A DNA stretch of 64,000 nt, taken from UBA117 sp049975245 (GTDB lineage Archaea > Methanobacteriota > Methanobacteria > Methanobacteriales > Methanobacteriaceae). The notes under the pieces were generated by a model, which was not told the DNA's origin, did not search any database, and saw only the letters and a program-made list of their open reading frames with translations. Both the position numbers and the translations under genes were made by a program. The stretch covers positions 20,553 to 84,552 of the forward strand of contig JBNGDB010000009.1 of NCBI GenBank assembly GCA_049975245.1, written 5' to 3'. Shown piece by piece: positions 1 to 10,057 of the stretch (its first letter is position 1; each line of letters begins with the position of its first letter).

Positions 1-1080
1 AAATGGCCATCTTGGTATTTTGGCAACAACATAATCCAATGTAGGTTCGAATGAAGCCGGGGTTTCTTTGGTAATGTCATTTTGTATTTCATCCAAAGTC
101 ATGCCTATTGCAATTTTAGCTGAAATTTTCGCTATAGGATAACCGGTTGCCTTCGAGGCTAAAGCACTACTTCTGCTAACACGAGGATTGACTTCGATAA
201 CTTTGTATTCCCCTGTATCTGGATTTACTGCAAATTGAATGTTACATCCGCCCTGGATTTCAAGTGCTCTAATAATCTTTATGGATGCATCTCGCAATTT
301 TTGATTATCTATATCACTTAGGGTCTGAGCCGGTGCCACTACTATACTTTCACCGGTGTGAATGCCCATGGGGTCCAAATTTTCCATGTTACACACAATT
401 ATGCATGTATCATTCTTATCCCGCATAACTTCATATTCAAATTCTTTCCATCCAATAACAGATTCATCAATGAGAACTTGATTGATAAAACTCATATCCA
501 ATCCTCGGGTAGCCACCTCAATTAGCTCTTTTTCATTGTAAGCTACACCGCCGCCAGTGCCGCCTAATGTAAATGCGGGCCTTACAATAATTGGATATCC
601 AATATCTTTAACCGCCTTTAATGCATCTTCTAAAGAATTAACCGCTTTACATTTAGGTATGGGTTCATTTAATTCCATCATAAAATTTCCAAAAAGATCA
701 CGATCCTCTACATTTCGAATAGTTTGGACTGATGAACCTATCACCTTAATCCCTTCTAATGCTCCTATTTCCGCAAGACCAGTTGCTACATTTAAGCCTG
801 TTTGTCCCCCCATGGTAGGGAGTATAGCATCTGGCTTTTCTTTTTCAATTATTTTTGCTACAATTTCTGGTGTTAAAGGTTCGACGTAAACCCTATCTGC
901 AGTGTCCATGTCTGTTTGGATAGTGGCAGGATTACTATTTACCAGTACAGTTTCTATTCCTTCTTCCATTAATGATTTACAGGCTTGTGATCCTGAATAA
1001 TCAAATTCAGCCGCCTGACCTATTTGAATTGGGCCTGATCCTATTATTAGTACTTTTTTTATATCATGAGACTTCGGCAT
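1..1080 (-). CDS. carB: Carbamoyl-phosphate synthase large subunit, N-terminal part (runs off the left edge)
   Basis: Synthesises carbamoyl phosphate from bicarbonate, ATP and CarA-derived ammonia, feeding pyrimidine and arginine synthesis. About 360 N-terminal codons are present, beginning MPKSHDIKKV, and the rest lies outside the window. Visible signatures are the pre-ATP-grasp motif GSGPIQIGQAAEFDYSG, the PATIQTD segment, and an ATP-grasp region ending in EVNPRVSRSSALASKATGYP. The ATG at 1080 is preceded by GGGGAT with a 4-base spacer. It lies 109 bp downstream of carA on the same strand, so a carA-carB operon is likely. The frame is open to the edge, so it is a truncation by the window and not a pseudogene. 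Confidence 0.95.
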   Translation of the reverse strand, partial: MPKSHDIKKVLIIGSGPIQIGQAAEFDYSGSQACKSLMEEGIETVLVNSNPATIQTDMDTADRVYVEPLTPEIVAKIIEKEKPDAILPTMGGQTGLNVATGLAEIGALEGIKVIGSSVQTIRNVEDRDLFGNFMMELNEPIPKCKAVNSLEDALKAVKDIGYPIIVRPAFTLGGTGGGVAYNEKELIEVATRGLDMSFINQVLIDESVIGWKEFEYEVMRDKNDTCIIVCNMENLDPMGIHTGESIVVAPAQTLSDIDNQKLRDASIKIIRALEIQGGCNIQFAVNPDTGEYKVIEVNPRVSRSSALASKATGYPIAKISAKIAIGMTLDEIQNDITKETPASFEPTLDYVVAKIPRWPF

Positions 1081-1189
1081 TTCTATCCCCGTATTTTTTT
1101 AGTTCTATTACTCTGAAGGTTAATGATTGATTTTTTTATGGTTTTAACCGTTATTTGGATTTTAGATTCATTTTGAAAAATATTAAAAT

Positions 1190-2272
1190 TTAATAAGATT
1201 TCATTATATCTACAAACTTATCAAAAGTATAATCAGTATCATGGGGTCCTGGTCCTGCTTCTGGGTGATATTGAACACTGGTAATTGGCAATTCTTCGTG
1301 TTTTATTCCCTCTACAGTTTGGTCATTTAGATTTATTTGTGTTATTTCCAGAGGGATTCCTTTTATGGAATTTTCATCAATGGAAAATCCATGGTTTTGA
1401 GATGTTATGGAAACCTTACCTGTTTTTAAATCTTTTACTGGTTGGTTTATACCCCGGTGCCCAAATTTCATTTTATATATTTTTGCACCGAAAGCCAGAG
1501 ATATTATCTGCTGACCTAAACATATTCCAAATATAGGTAATTTCTCTGAAAGTTTTTTAACCGAATCTATTGCATCAGAAACTCTTGTTGGATCCCCAGG
1601 ACCGCTGGAAACAAGGATAGCATCAGGATCAAAATCAAGAATCTCTTTGAAGTGTGTTTTGTAGGGTAAAACAGTAACCCCTATTTCTCTTTTAAGCAGT
1701 GCATTTATACTGTTGTTTTTTATACCGCAATCAATTATGGCTATTCGATTTTTAAAGTTCTCTCCCAAAATTTTAGGTTCTTTAACACATACTTTATCAA
1801 CCAGATCTATGTCTACAATATCTGGCTGATCTTTAGCCAGTTTAACAAGTTCCTGATCATTGATATCCTCTGTGGCAATAGCTCCTTTTATAGTTCCTTG
1901 CTTTCTTATTTTAATGGTCAGGGCCCGAGTGTCAATTCCAGAAATCCCGGGTATTTGATATTCCTCTAAAAAATCAGAAAGACTTTTTTCAGATAAACTG
2001 TGAGATGGATTTTTACATTCTTCCCTTACAATGAATCCTTCAGCCTTTATTCCATCTGATTGAAACCATTCTTGATTAATTCCATAATTTCCTTGTAAAG
2101 GATAAGTATTCATTAATAATTGGCCTTTATAGGAGGGATCTGTAAGAGATGCCACATATCCCGTCATTCCTGTAGAAAAAACAACCTCTCCAGTTTTTAT
2201 TGTTTTATAACCAAATCCTTCTCCTTTAAGTATTGTACCGTCTTCTAAAGCCAGTTTTGCCTCTGTTACCAT
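1190..2272 (-). CDS. carA: Carbamoyl-phosphate synthase small (glutaminase) subunit
   Basis: Class I glutamine amidotransferase subunit that hydrolyses glutamine and passes ammonia to CarB. The product has 360 residues, normal for the family. The N-terminal half carries the CPSase small-chain fold (TGMTGY, SLTDPSYKGQ, GIDTRALT). The glutaminase domain shows the nucleophile Cys251 in GICLGQQ, the FGHRG segment near 270, and the His336/Glu338 pair in QYHPEAGPGP. The ATG at 2272 is preceded by GGTGATTGG. It is the first gene of the carA-carB unit. Nothing in the upstream 140 bp looks like an attenuator. Confidence 0.97.
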   Translation of the reverse strand: MVTEAKLALEDGTILKGEGFGYKTIKTGEVVFSTGMTGYVASLTDPSYKGQLLMNTYPLQGNYGINQEWFQSDGIKAEGFIVREECKNPSHSLSEKSLSDFLEEYQIPGISGIDTRALTIKIRKQGTIKGAIATEDINDQELVKLAKDQPDIVDIDLVDKVCVKEPKILGENFKNRIAIIDCGIKNNSINALLKREIGVTVLPYKTHFKEILDFDPDAILVSSGPGDPTRVSDAIDSVKKLSEKLPIFGICLGQQIISLAFGAKIYKMKFGHRGINQPVKDLKTGKVSITSQNHGFSIDENSIKGIPLEITQINLNDQTVEGIKHEELPITSVQYHPEAGPGPHDTDYTFDKFVDIMKSY

Positions 2273-2415
2273 CCAATCACCATAATATACATTATCTAGT
2301 AGTTATTATAAAATTTTTTTATAATTTATGACAATATTAGTTTATGAATTTTTTTGATTATATAATCCAAATTAGGTATAATGTCATAGATATCCTATTT
2401 ACTGATAAATTAGCA

Positions 2416-2847
<432 letters not shown>

Positions 2848-2865
2848 ATAATCTCCCGTGATAAA

Positions 2866-3285
2866 ATGTGGAAAGATTTTTCGTGTTACATTATTGATAA
2901 TTACTCTGACGCAGAGAGGATAGTCGAAGTAGGAGTGGGAACTTTCATGAAAGTTGCCCTAAACTTGAAGAAATATATAAATAAGGATATAATCATGACC
3001 GATATTAAACCTTACCATAAAGTGATCATAGAAGATGATATTACTAGACCAGATTTAAAAATATATGAAAATTCCTCCTTAATTTATTCTATAAGGCCTC
3101 CTACAGAACTTCATCCATTTTTAATTGATGTTGCTATTACAACTGGTTGCGATCTGATAATTAAACCATTGTCAACAGAATTTATAAATATAAGTAAGAG
3201 CAATTTAACAAAGTTAAAAGATAAAAATAAAATTGAATTAATTAATTATAAAAAATCTAATTTTTACAAGATGTGTTGTAAATGA
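2866..3285 (+). CDS. UPF0146 family protein (methyltransferase-like fold, function unknown)
   Basis: A 139-residue protein starting MWKDFSCYII. A glycine-rich segment VEVGVGTF near residues 19-26 followed by TDIKP near 46 resembles the SAM-binding edge of a Rossmann methyltransferase, and the C-terminal half is short. The fit is to the archaeal UPF0146 family, whose function I do not know. The frame is open further upstream, but that stretch is antisense to rimI and has poor coding character, so the ATG at 2866 is preferred. There is no Shine-Dalgarno. TATA-like sequence about 20-28 bp upstream suggests a leaderless message. The 3' end overlaps the ATPase start by 4 bp (ATGA). Confidence 0.75.
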   Translation: MWKDFSCYIIDNYSDAERIVEVGVGTFMKVALNLKKYINKDIIMTDIKPYHKVIIEDDITRPDLKIYENSSLIYSIRPPTELHPFLIDVAITTGCDLIIKPLSTEFINISKSNLTKLKDKNKIELINYKKSNFYKMCCK

Positions 3286-5801
3286 AATGGCAAAATCTCA
3301 GCATAAAAGAAACACTAACCAAACTCAATACCACTGAAGAGGGTTTAACTAGTGATGAAGCCCAGAAAAGGCTTACAAAATATGGAAAAAACGAGTTGGT
3401 GGAAGAAAAGAAGGATGGTCCTTTAAAGCTTTTTTTAATGCAATTCATGGATATATTAATACTTTTACTTATTGTAGCTGCAATAGCAGCCTATTTTGTT
3501 GGCGACGAAATAGATGCTATTGTAATTTTATTAGTAGTTACAATAAACGCCATTGTAGGATTTATACAGGAATATAGGGCAGAAAAAGCTATGGAAAAGC
3601 TTAAAAGCTTAATATCCAATGAAGCGGTAGTTTTAAGAGATGGGAATAAAAAGAAAATTTCTGCTGATGAACTCACTATCGGTGATGTAGTAATTATCGA
3701 AGAAGGAGATAGCGTTCCTGCTGATTTACGAGTAATAAAAAGTTCAGACTTACGAATAGACGAATCTGCCATAACGGGAGAATCTTTACCTGTCTCTAAA
3801 TTTGAAGAATTATCTGAAGCTGAAGAAAATCAAATTAATAATTTGGCTTTAATGGATTCTAATGTTGTATCTGGAAATGGTAGGGGAGTTGTAGTGGAAA
3901 TAGGGATGGATACAACCATAGGTAAAATAGCAGAGATGATCCAAACCGAAGATGCTAAAACACCTCTTCAAGAGAAAATAGCTAGTTTAGGTAAAACCTT
4001 GGGGATATTGGCAATTGTAATATGTACATTTGTATTTGCACTCCAATTTTTAAAGGGAGTGCCCCTAGTTGAAACATTTCTAACTGCTGTTTCTCTGGCT
4101 GTTGCCGCAGTACCTGAAGGTTTACCTGCAATATTAACTCTTACATTGGCATTGGGAATGCAAAGAATGGCTAAAAGCAATGCAGTGGTAAGAAAGTTAC
4201 TAGCTGTGGAAACTCTTGGTTCTTGCTCGGTTATATGTACTGATAAAACAGGGACATTGACAAAAAATAAAATGACAGTACGAGAAACTTTTATAACTTC
4301 CTCGAAGAAGGCTTATGAAATTAGTGCATTATGTAATAATGCTCACATAAGTGAAGGAAAAATAATAGGTGACCCTACTGATGGTGCAGTACTGGTATTT
4401 GCTGAGGAAAATGGATATTCTAAAGATGAACTTGAGGAAAAATTCCCCCGTATAATAGAAATTCCTCTAGACAGTTCTAGAAAACGGATGACCACAGTAT
4501 ACGATATCCAGGGAACTAAACACGTACTGACTAAAGGTGCTCCAGAAATTATTTTAGAACGATGCAGTAGAATAGAAAATGAAGAAAAAATTTCTAATCT
4601 ATCTGATGAAGAAAGAAATGAAATTATAAGTAGATTAAATCAAATGACTGCTAGTGCTTTGCGTGTATTGGCTCTGGCGTATCGTCCCGTAGCCGAGGAT
4701 GAAAATATATCTGATAAAGAGGGATTAGAAGAAGATCTTATTTTTGTTGGTTTAGTTGGTATGATGGATCCCCCTAGAAAAGAAGCTGCGGAAGCTGTTA
4801 AAATATGTCAGAAAGCAGGAATCGACGTAATTATGATAACAGGTGATCATAAAGATACAGCAGCAGCTATTGCCAGAGAAATAGGAATTTTGGATGAAGG
4901 TCGTGTACTTACTGGTTCACAACTGGAGAATCTAACGGAAGAAGAATTTGCAAATATTGTTGAAGATGTTCAGGTTTATGCCAGAGTTTTTCCAGAACAA
5001 AAGGTTAGAATTGTTGAGGCACTGCAAGAAAAAGGAAATATTGTATCTATGACTGGTGATGGAGTAAATGATGCTCCTGCCTTAAAAAAAGCAGCCATTG
5101 GAGTTTCCATGGGTACCGGTACAGATGTGGCAAAAGAATCATCCGATATGGTGCTTCAAGATGATAATTTCGCAACCATAGTTAAAGCTGTTAAAGAAGG
5201 AAGGACCATATTTGATAATATTAGACGTTTTGTTAAATTTCAGCTATCCACTAATGTAGGGGCAATTTTAACTATAGTTTCTGCTTCTATTTTGAATTTT
5301 CCCATACCTTTTAACCCTATTCAGATATTATGGATAAACATAATAATGGACGGCCCCCCCGCCCAATCATTAGGAGTTGAACCACCTGAAAAGGATATTA
5401 TGGAAAGACTTCCTGAAAAAGAAGACATAATGCCCCGAAATAATCTTTTAAGAATAATTTTTGCAGGAATAGTGATGACTATAGGGACATTAGTTCTCTA
5501 CTATTTTGAGCTTTCCAGTGGGGTAGAGACCATAAAAGCCACCACTATTGCGTTTACAGTATTTGTTATGTTTCAAATTTTCAATGTGTTTAATTGTAAA
5601 TCTAAATCAGGTTTTTCCAATAGATTTCTCTTAATTGCAGTGGCTGCATCGTTCCTGTTACACGTTTGTGTAATTTATATTCCATTTCTTCAAGGTATTT
5701 TCAGGACAGTTCCCCTATCCATTATGGACTGGGTTCTTATAGTTCTAGTGGCCTCAACTATAATACTTAGTGAAAAAATTGTGGAGAGATTCATTAAATG
5801 A
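3282..5801 (+). CDS. P-type cation-transporting ATPase, Ca2+ (SERCA/PMR1) type
   Basis: Membrane cation pump of 839 residues with full P2-type architecture. It has an N-terminal cation-ATPase domain (LNTTEEGLTSDEAQKRL), the actuator motif TGES, the M4 motif AVAAVPEGLPA characteristic of Ca2+ pumps, the phosphorylated Asp321 in CTDKTGTLTKN, the nucleotide-binding KGAPE, and the hinge TGDGVNDAPA. The C-terminal region has the four further helices usual for P2 pumps. Calcium is the likely ion because of PEGLPA, but this is inference. The ATGA overlap with the preceding UPF0146 gene and a similar overlap with the following cbiJ imply translational coupling of all three. Confidence 0.93.
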   Translation: MKWQNLSIKETLTKLNTTEEGLTSDEAQKRLTKYGKNELVEEKKDGPLKLFLMQFMDILILLLIVAAIAAYFVGDEIDAIVILLVVTINAIVGFIQEYRAEKAMEKLKSLISNEAVVLRDGNKKKISADELTIGDVVIIEEGDSVPADLRVIKSSDLRIDESAITGESLPVSKFEELSEAEENQINNLALMDSNVVSGNGRGVVVEIGMDTTIGKIAEMIQTEDAKTPLQEKIASLGKTLGILAIVICTFVFALQFLKGVPLVETFLTAVSLAVAAVPEGLPAILTLTLALGMQRMAKSNAVVRKLLAVETLGSCSVICTDKTGTLTKNKMTVRETFITSSKKAYEISALCNNAHISEGKIIGDPTDGAVLVFAEENGYSKDELEEKFPRIIEIPLDSSRKRMTTVYDIQGTKHVLTKGAPEIILERCSRIENEEKISNLSDEERNEIISRLNQMTASALRVLALAYRPVAEDENISDKEGLEEDLIFVGLVGMMDPPRKEAAEAVKICQKAGIDVIMITGDHKDTAAAIAREIGILDEGRVLTGSQLENLTEEEFANIVEDVQVYARVFPEQKVRIVEALQEKGNIVSMTGDGVNDAPALKKAAIGVSMGTGTDVAKESSDMVLQDDNFATIVKAVKEGRTIFDNIRRFVKFQLSTNVGAILTIVSASILNFPIPFNPIQILWINIIMDGPPAQSLGVEPPEKDIMERLPEKEDIMPRNNLLRIIFAGIVMTIGTLVLYYFELSSGVETIKATTIAFTVFVMFQIFNVFNCKSKSGFSNRFLLIAVAASFLLHVCVIYIPFLQGIFRTVPLSIMDWVLIVLVASTIILSEKIVERFIK

Positions 5802-6607
5802 ACATTATGGTAATGTCTGGAACCAAAGATGCTTTTAATATCATGAAGAAACTTGTAAATAATGAATCATTTCATAATAAATTCAATATTATTGCCACTA
5901 CAACTACCGATTACGGGGCAGCTATTGCAAAAAATACAGGAGCAAATAAGGTAATTCGGGGCGAATTAAATGAAAATAAAATAGCCAATGTTATGGAAGA
6001 ATATGAGGTGGACTTATTAATAGATGCCACTCATCCTTTCGCATCAAATGCCACTAAAAACGCTATAGAGGCAACTAAGAAATTAAAAATAGAATATGTG
6101 CGTTTTGATAGACCTCCGCTAAATAAAATAGATAATAACAAGATCCACACCGTCAGATCATTTGAAGAAACAATTGAGAAGGTTGAAAATTTACTGAAAA
6201 AAGAAGATTCCAATTATAAAATTATGCATTTAGCTGGTGTTTCTAACCTTAAATACTTAGTAAATAAGTTTGATAAAGAAAAAATATGTGTTAGAGTTTT
6301 ACCTTCTCTAGATTCAATAAGTAAATGCTTAACTCTAGGTATAAATCCAGAAAATATTATTGCCATGCAAGGTACATTTTCAAAAGAATTTAACAAGGCA
6401 TTAATGAAAGAATATGGAGCATCTATTATCATTACTAAAGAAAGTGGTTTAACCGGAGGAACTCCTTCTAAAATAAGTGCAGCTTTAGAGCTAGGACTGG
6501 ATATTGTAATTATTGAAAGACCTCAAATTAAAGAATTAGATAAAAAAAGGGTATTTAATAACATTGATGAGTTATTAGAATACATATACACAATAAAATC
6601 CTATTAA
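5798..6607 (+). CDS. cbiJ: Cobalt-precorrin-6A reductase (CbiJ/CobK family)
   Basis: NAD(P)H-dependent reductase of the corrin ring in anaerobic cobamide synthesis. The 269 residues show the family's N-terminal nucleotide-binding strand (MNIMVMSGTKDA), the conserved DATHPFA followed by TKNAIEA at about 75-95, YVRFDRP at about 104, and the C-terminal TKESGLTGGTPSK motif. The start overlaps the ATPase stop by 4 bp (ATGA). Methanogens need corrinoid for the Mtr methyltransferase, so the role fits the organism. Why it is coupled to a cation ATPase is not evident. Confidence 0.88.
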   Translation: MNIMVMSGTKDAFNIMKKLVNNESFHNKFNIIATTTTDYGAAIAKNTGANKVIRGELNENKIANVMEEYEVDLLIDATHPFASNATKNAIEATKKLKIEYVRFDRPPLNKIDNNKIHTVRSFEETIEKVENLLKKEDSNYKIMHLAGVSNLKYLVNKFDKEKICVRVLPSLDSISKCLTLGINPENIIAMQGTFSKEFNKALMKEYGASIIITKESGLTGGTPSKISAALELGLDIVIIERPQIKELDKKRVFNNIDELLEYIYTIKSY

Positions 6608-6714
6608 AACTTAATATTTTACAATTTTGTTTATTTAATAACATTATAAAATTCTATAAAACTCAAAAAATAAAAAAATGTAATAATTAACAAGTAAATT
6701 TATTATTTCTATGA

Positions 6715-7944
6715 TTAAAAGGAGTACTCCTTGTTAATAGTTTTTACTTTAATTAAACTTCCTTCATTAATTATTTCTACATTTTTAGATATTTTAAAGT
6801 ATCCATCTGCATCTGCTAGTGCTTTTATTGCGCCAGAATCCTTCATTATAGGATGAGCTTTATTGCCCTCAATCTTTACTAAAACATATTGTTCTCTGCC
6901 CCGGGAAGAATGATATCTCCGGGATATTTCCAATTGGATTTCATTATCTTCTGTATGTTCATAGGGCATAGCAGCCATTTTCCTTAAAAATGGGGCAAAA
7001 AATACATTAAAAACAATAAAAGCTGATACTGGATATCCCGGTAATCCAAATATATATTTATCATTAATATTACCGACAATAGCCGGTTTACCAGGTTTTA
7101 CAGCAATGCCGTGTATAAAAACTTCCCCCAGACCGTCTAAAACTTGCCTTAATACATCTCCAGTACCTGCAGAGGTTCCTCCAGAAGTTATAATTAAATC
7201 TGCATTTAAATTATCATTTATTTTAGTTGATAAATCATCATAGTCATCTTTAGTAATCCCTGCCTTAATCGGAATACAACCACATGATTTTACTGAATTT
7301 GAAATAGTTTCTGAATTTATATCATAAATTTTTCCATATTCCATTTTTTCTTGAGATTCAATTAATTCATTCCCAGTAGAAATTACAGCTACTTTGGGTT
7401 TAGAGTATACTTCAACATTTTTTATGCCTACAGCACTTAAGACTCCAATTTTATCTGCACTTAAAAATTTACCTTTAGAAAGAATTATTTCTCCTTCCTT
7501 TATGTCAGAACCTTCTTTTGCTATGTATTGGCCCATAGGGGCAGTTTCATAAATATAAATATCATCACCTTTTCTTTCGGTGAATTCTATCATTACCAGG
7601 CCCGTAGCGCCTTCAGGCATTGGTGCACCGGTTGCAACTTCAATGCAAGTACCTCTTTCTAATTTTTTGGTTGGAATACTTCCTGCTTTAACTATTTCTA
7701 TTAAATCCAACTTTACCGGATTTTCTTCAGAAGCACCGAAAGTATCCTCTGCTATGACTGCATAACCATCCATTGATGCCCTATTAAAACTAGGTAAATT
7801 TATTTCTGAATATACATCAACCGCCAGTACTCTTTGATAAGCATCATTAATTGAAACCTTTTCAGTTTTTCTTTCAAAAGGCAGTTTGTCGATTATTTTC
7901 TTTGCATCTTCAGGGTCCTTAATACTTAGAAATTCTGTTCCCAT
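6715..7944 (-). CDS. moeA: Molybdopterin molybdenumtransferase
   Basis: Inserts molybdate or tungstate into molybdopterin-AMP to finish the cofactor of enzymes such as formylmethanofuran dehydrogenase. The product is about 409 residues from MGTEFLSIKDPEDA. Hallmarks are SFNRASMDGYAV (domain III), TGAPMPEGA, the MogA-like core with ISTGNEL and TSGGTSAGTGD, and GLPGYPVSAF. The C-terminal domain IV is present. The frame stays open to an upstream ATG at 8007, adding 21 residues that are two near-identical 11-residue repeats; I prefer 7944 because conserved sequence begins there. It is divergent from aIF1A. Confidence 0.92.
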   Translation of the reverse strand: MGTEFLSIKDPEDAKKIIDKLPFERKTEKVSINDAYQRVLAVDVYSEINLPSFNRASMDGYAVIAEDTFGASEENPVKLDLIEIVKAGSIPTKKLERGTCIEVATGAPMPEGATGLVMIEFTERKGDDIYIYETAPMGQYIAKEGSDIKEGEIILSKGKFLSADKIGVLSAVGIKNVEVYSKPKVAVISTGNELIESQEKMEYGKIYDINSETISNSVKSCGCIPIKAGITKDDYDDLSTKINDNLNADLIITSGGTSAGTGDVLRQVLDGLGEVFIHGIAVKPGKPAIVGNINDKYIFGLPGYPVSAFIVFNVFFAPFLRKMAAMPYEHTEDNEIQLEISRRYHSSRGREQYVLVKIEGNKAHPIMKDSGAIKALADADGYFKISKNVEIINEGSLIKVKTINKEYSF

Positions 7945-8004
7945 ATTACCACTTTTAATATAATTTATATAATTTACATTACCACTTTTAATATGATTTA
8001 TATA
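7945..8004. repeat. 33-bp tandem duplication at the moeA start
   Basis: Two 27-base copies (7945-7971 and 7978-8004) differ at one position and are spaced by exactly 33 bp, i.e. 11 codons of the moeA frame. Each copy carries a TATA-like AT block and, on the minus strand, AAAAGTGGTAAT just before a potential start. If translated from 8007 the repeats read YINHIKSGNVN and YINYIKSGNMG. Confidence 0.9.
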
Positions 8005-8091
8005 CATTGTTCATCTTATACTAGTTATATATAAATTATCAATTGGATCATTTATAAAATTTAAATTCAAATTAAATCAGGAGGAGAGTAT

Positions 8092-8394
8092 TTGAGAAAA
8101 GGAGATAACACTAATCAAGGCGTAAGAAGAGTTAGAACCCCTCGTAAGGGAGAAATACCCGGAGTAGTAGAACAGATATTGGGCCATGGTAAATTAAAAG
8201 TTAGATGTGCTGACGGTCATATAAGGCTTGGAAGAATTCCCGGAAAGATGAAAAAAAGGATTTGGATTAGAGAAGGTGATGTTGTTCTTGTAAAACCGTG
8301 GGACTTCCAGAGCGATGAAAAAGCTGATGTTATTTGGAGATATACACGAACAGAATCCAACTGGTTAGAGAAAAGAGGTTTTTTAAATCTCTAA
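8092..8394 (+). CDS. eif1a: Translation initiation factor aIF1A
   Basis: Archaeal IF1A stabilises initiator tRNA on the small ribosomal subunit. The 100 residues form a single S1/OB-fold: basic N-terminal tail (MRKGDNTNQG), core GRIPGKMKKRIWIREGDVV, and a C-terminal segment DEKADVIWRYTR typical of eIF1A. The start is TTG at 8092 with a strong Shine-Dalgarno AGGAGGAG upstream. It opens a + strand run of ribosome-biogenesis and topoisomerase genes. Confidence 0.96.
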   Translation: MRKGDNTNQGVRRVRTPRKGEIPGVVEQILGHGKLKVRCADGHIRLGRIPGKMKKRIWIREGDVVLVKPWDFQSDEKADVIWRYTRTESNWLEKRGFLNL

Positions 8395-8549
8395 TATTAC
8401 CATTTTTATGATATTTTTTAAATCATTACACTTTTAAATGTCATTTTTCATGATTTTTATTATTCTAAAAGTATTAGGAATAAATAAGTAATTCAATTTT
8501 TTAATATAATTAAATCTAATTCAATTTTCATATAAAAGGGGCTTAATAA

Positions 8550-9320
8550 ATGAATTCAAAGGTTTCTAAAGCAGATAGTGATTTAAGAAAAATGCTGGCG
8601 GAAAAAAGAATAAAAAGTATCGAAGACAAACGGGTTGGTAGTGAAGTATTTGATAAACAAACTTTAGAAACTCTTTACAAATTAGCTAAAATGGGCTATA
8701 TTAATCAATTAAATGGCGCAATAAGCACTGGTAAAGAAGCCAATGTATTCAAAGGTATAGATGATCAGGGCAACTATGTTGCCGTAAAAATATACAGAAT
8801 AACCACTTCTGATTTCAAAAAAATGAAGGATTATATTCAAGGAGATCCTCGATTTAAGGTGAGGACATCTAATAAACGGCAACTTGTAACTGCATGGGTT
8901 AATAAAGAATATAGAAATTTAAAAAGAGCTTATGATGTTGGCATTAATGTTCCCAAACCTATTGTAGCAAAAAATAATGTATTGATAATGGAATTTATTG
9001 GAGATGACCAAGGATACCCTGCACTTCCCATGCAAGAGGTAGAACTTTCAGAACCTGAAAAAATTTTTAATGAAGTAATAGATTCTATTAAAAAATTATA
9101 TAATGATGCAAAATTAGTTCATGGAGATTTATCTGGCTTTAATATACTGATTAATAAAGATTCGCCCGTTATCATTGACATATCACAAGGAATGGTACTA
9201 GATCATCCCCTGGCTAACGATCTTTTAAATCGAGATATAGAAAATATAGTGCGTGATTTTAAGAAAATGGGTATTAAAATTACTAAAGAAGAGATTAAAG
9301 CTAAAATTATTGACAAATGA
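8550..9320 (+). CDS. rio1: RIO1-type serine protein kinase
   Basis: Atypical protein kinase/ATPase acting in late small-subunit ribosome maturation. The 256 residues show the RIO phosphate loop STGKEANVFKG (59-69), the ATP-binding Lys80 in VAVKIYR, the catalytic loop HGDLSGFN with Asp193 and Asn198, and the metal-binding Asp210 in IIDISQG. The N-terminal 50 residues hold the RIO1-specific helical region. It sits between aIF1A and a Dim2-like KH protein, which supports the ribosome-maturation role. Confidence 0.95.
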   Translation: MNSKVSKADSDLRKMLAEKRIKSIEDKRVGSEVFDKQTLETLYKLAKMGYINQLNGAISTGKEANVFKGIDDQGNYVAVKIYRITTSDFKKMKDYIQGDPRFKVRTSNKRQLVTAWVNKEYRNLKRAYDVGINVPKPIVAKNNVLIMEFIGDDQGYPALPMQEVELSEPEKIFNEVIDSIKKLYNDAKLVHGDLSGFNILINKDSPVIIDISQGMVLDHPLANDLLNRDIENIVRDFKKMGIKITKEEIKAKIIDK

Positions 9321-9340
9321 CGAATTGAAACTATAGAAAA

Positions 9341-9360
9341 GTATATCATAGAGCATATAC
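9341..9360. other. Short inverted repeat downstream of rio1
   Basis: GTATAT and ATATAC form a 6-bp stem around an 8-base loop in the 170-bp gap between rio1 and the KH-domain gene. It could be a weak 3'-end hairpin, but the sequence is very AT-rich and chance is possible. Confidence 0.3.
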
Positions 9361-9490
9361 TAAATAATTAATATAAATATATTGACTTTTAAATTTTTTA
9401 TTAAATAAATCTTAAATTTAATAATATCTGAATCAATTTTAAAACATTTGCATTTATTTATATTATTGAATTTATTTTAGAGGTGAAAAA

Positions 9491-10057
9491 ATGCCTAACA
9501 CTGAGTATCTCAAAATACCTAGAGAAAGAGTAGGAGTCGTAATTGGAAAAGAAGGCCAAGTTAAACAAAAAATTGAAGACCTTACCCATACTGAAATAAA
9601 CATTGAAAGCGAAACAGGCAGTATTTCAATATCTCCCACTGCAAAAATGGATGATCCTCTCTCTATTTGGAAAGCCAGAAATATTATAAGGGCTATTGGA
9701 AGAGGATTCAATCCAGAAGTATCTTTCAAACTTTTAGACGATAATTTTATATTAGACATTATTAGGTTACCTGATTTCGTTGGGAAATCTAAAAAAGCAA
9801 TAATAAGACAGAAAGGAAGAATTATTGGAAAAGATGGAAGGACTAGAGAGATAATCAAGGAAATGACTGATACTGATGTTGCTATATATGGAAAAACTGT
9901 ATCTTTGATTGGTGACATTGAAAAAATCATGACCGCCAAAGAAGCAATCGAAATGATTTTAGAAGGGATAAGACATAAAACAGTTTATGCATTTTTAGAA
10001 AAAAAGAGACATGAATTTAAACTTCGAGAATTTAAAAAAACAGTATCCCCCGAATAA
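9491..10057 (+). CDS. KH-domain RNA-processing protein, Dim2/Pno1-like
   Basis: A 188-residue RNA-binding protein with two KH domains. The first has VVIGKEGQVKQKIE near residue 15 and the second has GRIIGKDGRTREIIKEMT near 110, the latter matching the GxxG loop of Dim2/Pno1. In archaea this protein partners aIF2-alpha and 16S 3'-end maturation; here that is family knowledge. The ATG is preceded by GAGGTGA. Its position directly after rio1 is a recurring arrangement in archaea and fits pre-rRNA processing. Confidence 0.88.
   Translation: MPNTEYLKIPRERVGVVIGKEGQVKQKIEDLTHTEINIESETGSISISPTAKMDDPLSIWKARNIIRAIGRGFNPEVSFKLLDDNFILDIIRLPDFVGKSKKAIIRQKGRIIGKDGRTREIIKEMTDTDVAIYGKTVSLIGDIEKIMTAKEAIEMILEGIRHKTVYAFLEKKRHEFKLREFKKTVSPE

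Noticed and set aside
9472..9939. 155-codon minus-strand frame opposite the KH-domain gene
   Set aside because: Antisense to a clear KH protein and composed of hydrophobic runs that mirror its lysine and isoleucine codons.
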